Assembly (NCBI GenBank): GCA_043803845.1
Contig: JAZDJT010000014.1
Span: 1-6,995 of the forward strand
Direction of reading: 5' to 3'
DNA length: 6,995 nucleotides
Origin: JAZDJT01 sp043803845
GTDB lineage: Bacteria; Patescibacteriota; Minisyncoccia; Minisyncoccales; GCA-002788555
The notes beneath the pieces are model-generated. The model had not been told where the DNA came from and did not search any database. It saw nothing but the letters and a program-made list of their open reading frames with translations. Made by a program: the position numbers and the translations under genes. Shown piece after piece: positions 4,643 through 6,995 of this stretch (positions within the stretch are counted from its first letter, which is position 1; the number at the start of each line of letters is the position of its first letter).

Positions 4643-5761
4643 ATGCCAGTGTTATATCGTAAATACCGACCCAAAACCTTTTCCGAGGTGATCGGCCAGG
4701 AGCATGTAGTCAAAACCCTGACCAACGCCATTTTGATGGGGATGATTTCCCACGCTTATCTTTTTTACGGGCCGCGAGGCACGGGTAAGACCACCATCGC
4801 CAGGCTTCTTGCCAAGACGCTGAACTGCACCAACCGCAAAAAAACGGAATTTGAACCCTGCAACAAGTGCATCTCATGTCTTGAGAACAATGGAGGAAGG
4901 GCGATTGATTTAATCGAGATTGACGCCGCTTCGAATAGAGGAATCGACGAGATGAGGGACTTAAGGGAAAGCATAGCTATAGTTCCGACAAAATCAAAGT
5001 ATAAGGTCTATGTCATCGACGAGGCCCATCAACTGACCAAGGAGGCTTCAAACGCCCTTTTGAAAACCTTGGAAGAACCTCCAAGCCACGCCATCTTCAT
5101 ATTGTGCACGACGGAATTTTCCAAAATTCTTCCCACAATTTCTTCCCGCTGCCAGCGCTTCGAATTCAGAAAACTTAATTTAGAGCAGATTGTTAAGCGT
5201 CTGGAGATTCTCGCCAATAAAGAGAAGGTCAAAATAAAAAAGGAGGCCTTGGAGCTGATTGCCCGGACTGCGGAAGGCTCCGTTAGAGATTCGGAAAGCC
5301 TCTTGGACGAAGTGATAGTCACTTCTCCTTCAAGGTCCGCCGTTATCGGCGAGAAAGAAGTCGAAGAAATTTTGGGCATCGTGGACATAAGAGTCGTTTC
5401 TAACCTTGTCGCTTTTTTGGCAAAAAGAGAGAAAAAGGAATCCATGGAGTATCTCTCGCAGCTTTTGAGTGGAGGAGTCGATATCGACAACCTGGCAAAA
5501 AGGCTGACTGGCTATATTCGAGACTTGCTTTTGGTCAAGATTAATCCCCAGATTTTCAGAAGCGGAGTGGTTTTCACCAAAGAAGAAGAGGAAAATCTGA
5601 AAAAGCAAGAAAAGGAATTTTCCGAGGAGCAGCTCAAAAATTTAGTCAGGATATTTGTTGACGCCCAGAATCAGATTAAGTGGTCTGATTTGCCGCAGTT
5701 ACCCTTGGAGCTGGCGTTGCTTGATAGCATGGATATATTAGAGCAGAGAGTAATTCAATAG
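4643..5761 (+). CDS. dnaX: DNA polymerase III subunit gamma/tau (clamp loader), short form
   Basis: DnaX is the ATPase core of the clamp loader that places the beta sliding clamp on primed DNA. Motifs are the N-terminal YRKYRPKTFSEVIGQ, Walker A GPRGTGKT at 43-50, the zinc module C62, C73, C76, C79, Walker B VYVIDEAH at 122-129, the SRC arginine-finger motif at 168-170, and the sensor 2 region GSVRD at 212-216 with R215. Domain III (about 246-365) completes the collar. The protein ends cleanly at 372 aa, so the tau-specific domains that bind DnaB and the polymerase are absent. It resembles gamma alone (E. coli gamma about 430 aa, tau about 640). The ATG at 4643 has no Shine-Dalgarno sequence. 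A weak promoter, TTGGCA (4598-4603) with TATTTA (4620-4625), is possible. recR, often next to dnaX, lies more than 4 kb away on the other strand. Confidence 0.95.
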   Translation: MPVLYRKYRPKTFSEVIGQEHVVKTLTNAILMGMISHAYLFYGPRGTGKTTIARLLAKTLNCTNRKKTEFEPCNKCISCLENNGGRAIDLIEIDAASNRGIDEMRDLRESIAIVPTKSKYKVYVIDEAHQLTKEASNALLKTLEEPPSHAIFILCTTEFSKILPTISSRCQRFEFRKLNLEQIVKRLEILANKEKVKIKKEALELIARTAEGSVRDSESLLDEVIVTSPSRSAVIGEKEVEEILGIVDIRVVSNLVAFLAKREKKESMEYLSQLLSGGVDIDNLAKRLTGYIRDLLLVKINPQIFRSGVVFTKEEEENLKKQEKEFSEEQLKNLVRIFVDAQNQIKWSDLPQLPLELALLDSMDILEQRVIQ

Positions 5762-5784
5762 AAATTCAGTTAAAATTTATTGGT

Positions 5785-5840
5785 AGTAATTCGTAAATTC
5801 GTATCCGCCAGTTGGCGGAATTAGTAAATTCGTAGTAATT
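5785..5840 (+). repeat. AT-rich interspersed repeat, copy 2, with a GC-rich palindrome embedded in it
   Basis: AGTAATTCGTAAATTCGTA (5785-5803) is followed by a 16-base palindrome and then by ATTAGTAAATTCGTAGTAATT (5820-5840, written here as the end of the same repeat). The left part shares its core with 1577-1592. The two AT-rich halves read as one repeat tract interrupted by the palindrome. The unit fills about half of the dnaX-DUF4349 gap. Confidence 0.6.
5804..5819. repeat. Perfect palindrome TCCGCCAGTTGGCGGA
   Basis: Seven-base arms TCCGCCA and TGGCGGA are separated by GT. It matches the copy within cysS (2422-2437) in 14 of 16 positions. It stands out from a very AT-rich background. In RNA it would form a short GC hairpin, but no T-tract follows, so a terminator role is unlikely. 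Confidence 0.65.
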
Positions 5841-5879
5841 ATTAATTAAAGGTCTGAATAAAATAATATATTTTTAAAT

Positions 5880-6794
5880 ATGAGTCTTAATCAGAAAATA
5901 GTCATATCGATAATAGTAGTTATATTGGTTATCACCATCGGAGGAATGCTGCTGAACGGAGTCGGGAACAAGGCGACTGAAGACGGCTCGGGAATCCTCC
6001 CCTCGACAAATGACAGAACGGGTTTAGAATCTGTCTCGCCCGAAAATAAGGTTTCGGAAGGAGCGCCTTCTTCCTCCGATACCACTGGTACTGCCACTAC
6101 CGATTCTACCGACCGTTTGGTGGTCAAAACCGGCCAGGTTGATATAGTGGTGAAGGACGTTGTCGAAAACGCCAAAAAAATTATTCAATACGCGGAAAAG
6201 AGAGGCGGTTGGGTGGTACAGAGCAACATCCAAGAGGTAGAAACTCTTCCCGTGGCGGAAGTGGTTGTCAGGGTGCCCTCTGAAGATTTCGAAGAGGCCA
6301 TCGCTTATATCCGGGGGTTGGCCGTCAAGGTAAACTTTGAAAAGAGCCAGGGACAGGATGTTACGGAGGAATACACTGATTTGTCTTCGCAGTTGAGAAA
6401 CTTGGAAGCGACAGAGCAGCAGCTTCTGGAGATTATGAAAAAAGCCACCAAAATTGAAGATATCCTAACAGTGCAAAAGGAGATATCCAACGTGAGAGCG
6501 CAAATCGAGCAGACAAAAGGCACAATATTATATCTTGAAAGAAGTTCCGAGACTGCAACGATTACGGCAAACCTCGCTTTGTCCGAGGAGTTATTGCCGG
6601 TTCCGCCGTCGGAAAAGTGGCGACCGGGTTATGTTGCCAAGACCGTCTGGACAAACGTTGTGGCTGCCTGGAGAAACGTTTCTTACGCAGTGATTACCTT
6701 CTTTGTTTACGCCGCGCTCTGGCTGCCGCTCTTGGTGATTGCTTACCTTATATATTGGTTGGTGAGAAAATCTAATAAGAAAGGAAAGAAGTAA
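5880..6794 (+). CDS. Membrane-anchored DUF4349 protein
   Basis: This 304-aa protein has a short N-terminus, a transmembrane helix at about 7-25 (IVISIIVVILVITIGGMLL), a Ser/Thr/Gly-rich linker at 30-78, the DUF4349 region from about 80 (RLVVKTGQVDIVVKD), a charged coiled coil at 160-222, and a second hydrophobic helix at about 270-295 followed by a Lys-rich tail. With both ends anchored, the coiled-coil domain is probably outside the cytoplasm. The family is widespread and its function unknown; an envelope or stress-related role is only a guess. Odd feature: PSTNDRTG (41-48) in the linker looks like a translated dispersed repeat. The ATG at 5880 follows a very AT-rich stretch without a Shine-Dalgarno sequence. 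TAATAT at 5864-5869 may be a -10 box, but it has no good -35. Confidence 0.85.
   Translation: MSLNQKIVISIIVVILVITIGGMLLNGVGNKATEDGSGILPSTNDRTGLESVSPENKVSEGAPSSSDTTGTATTDSTDRLVVKTGQVDIVVKDVVENAKKIIQYAEKRGGWVVQSNIQEVETLPVAEVVVRVPSEDFEEAIAYIRGLAVKVNFEKSQGQDVTEEYTDLSSQLRNLEATEQQLLEIMKKATKIEDILTVQKEISNVRAQIEQTKGTILYLERSSETATITANLALSEELLPVPPSEKWRPGYVAKTVWTNVVAAWRNVSYAVITFFVYAALWLPLLVIAYLIYWLVRKSNKKGKK
6000..6022 (-). repeat. Dispersed repeat copy translated within the DUF4349 linker
   Basis: These 23 bases start with CCCTCGAC and end with AGAACGGG. Read on the minus strand they follow the pattern CC-GT-CTG-(6)-GTCGA-GG, which I recognise as a widespread small repeat whose translations give PSTSLRTG or PVLSxVEG peptides in many genomes. 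Here the plus frame gives PSTNDRTG and the minus frame PVLSFVEG. Membership in that family rests on memory and needs a search. Confidence 0.5.
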
Positions 6795-6802
6795 AAAAAC
6801 TT

Positions 6803-6824
6803 CCCTCGCTTTCCAAGGCGAGGG
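6803..6824. terminator. Stem-loop between the DUF4349 gene and tRNA-Gln; possible terminator
   Basis: CCCTCGC (6803-6809) pairs perfectly with GCGAGGG (6818-6824) around an eight-base loop, nine bases after the DUF4349 stop. On the plus strand no T-tract follows. On the minus strand the stem is followed by AAG and seven Ts (complement of the A-run 6793-6799), so the intrinsic-terminator layout fits a minus-strand transcript better. It could still end or protect the DUF4349 mRNA. Confidence 0.45.
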
Positions 6825-6830
6825 ATTCAT

Positions 6831-6901
6831 TGCGGGATCGTCTAATGGTAGGACAGGGCCCTTTGAAGGCTCTGATTGGGGTTCGAATCCCTATCCCGCA
6901 G
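6831..6901 (+). tRNA. tRNA-Gln, anticodon UUG
   Basis: A full cloverleaf can be drawn. The acceptor stem is TGCGGGA (6831-6837) with TCCCGCA (6894-6900), with the U1-A72 pair typical of tRNA-Gln. The D stem is GTCT with GGAC around AATGGTA. The anticodon stem is GGGCC with GGCTC, loop CTTTGAA and anticodon TTG at 6863-6865. The T stem is TGGGG with CCCTA, loop TTCGAAT. The variable loop is four bases, and the discriminator is G at 6901, as expected for bacterial tRNA-Gln. The next bases are CAG, so CCA is not encoded and must be added after transcription. A T6 run at 6910-6915 may help end transcription, though no clear hairpin precedes it. Confidence 0.95.
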
Positions 6902-6977
6902 CAGACAGCTTTTTTATCGAGGGAGACCGAGAGGCCTCAAAAATGTCTTACAAAATTTATTACGATGCATTTATTAA

Positions 6978-6983
6978 TTGACA
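6978..6983 (+). promoter_or_regulatory. Possible -35 box at the right edge
   Basis: TTGACA is a perfect -35 consensus. The matching -10 would fall at about 7001, just outside the window, so it cannot be confirmed. It may serve a plus-strand gene to the right. The bases between the tRNA and this site (6902-6977) contain no supportable gene. Confidence 0.35.
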
Positions 6984-6995
6984 GACGCTAAAAAA

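Noticed and set aside
5236..5242. A AAA AAG heptamer in dnaX, in the frame used for the E. coli dnaX -1 frameshift
   Set aside because: It lies at codons 198-200, well before the end of domain II. A -1 shift would hit a stop about 15 codons later and lose sensor 2 and domain III, so it does not make a gamma-like product. No strong stem-loop was seen after it.
6944..6982. Twelve-codon open frame after the tRNA
   Set aside because: It is very short, has no Shine-Dalgarno sequence and no recognisable product.
1..6995. CRISPR array, prophage or defence island
   Set aside because: No regularly spaced repeat-spacer pattern, no integrase, phage structural gene or known defence domain was seen. The repeats are short and dispersed.

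Overview
The window looks like a chromosomal segment from a Candidate Phyla Radiation (Patescibacteria) bacterium, probably Parcubacteria-like. This is inferred from the style of the sequence: AT-rich intergenic DNA, starts without Shine-Dalgarno sequences, many small interspersed palindromes (some inside coding sequence), a short DnaX, and a tRNA with no encoded CCA. TGA is used as a stop (dnaB), so the code is the standard one and not the TGA=Gly code of Gracilibacteria/Absconditabacteria. The lineage cannot be fixed without a database search.

Layout. The left 3 kb is on the minus strand: cysS (Cys-tRNA synthetase), then a repeat-bearing gap with a likely promoter, then dnaB (replicative helicase), whose stop overlaps the start of recR by 4 bases (ATGA). 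recR runs off the left edge. A divergent intergenic region of about 270 bp follows. It holds an almost consensus promoter with an extended -10 and a long structured leader that serves a plus-strand gene with a TTG start and a strong Shine-Dalgarno sequence. That gene (3299-4456) is the least familiar thing here. Five motifs appear in the order expected for class II tRNA nucleotidyltransferase / poly(A) polymerase proteins (GG..R, DLD, RDLTIN, a WRD..G.G segment, RDPSRI...R), but the usual C-terminal part is replaced by an Arg/Glu-rich helix and a four-cysteine zinc ribbon. A likely terminator follows it, so it reads as a self-contained transcription unit.

The right part is on the plus strand: dnaX (clamp-loader subunit, domains I-III only), a membrane-anchored DUF4349 protein, a stem-loop, and tRNA-Gln(UUG). 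The last 94 bases carry no gene, only a -35-like TTGACA at the edge.

How it fits together. dnaB, dnaX and recR serve replication and recombinational repair; cysS and tRNA-Gln serve translation. The nucleotidyltransferase-like gene is the outlier: its start signals and arginine codon use differ from its neighbours and its leader is folded. At least three families of small interspersed repeats are present. One copy lies inside cysS as a small in-frame insertion, one lies in the linker of the DUF4349 protein, and one is embedded in a second AT-rich repeat between dnaX and the DUF4349 gene.
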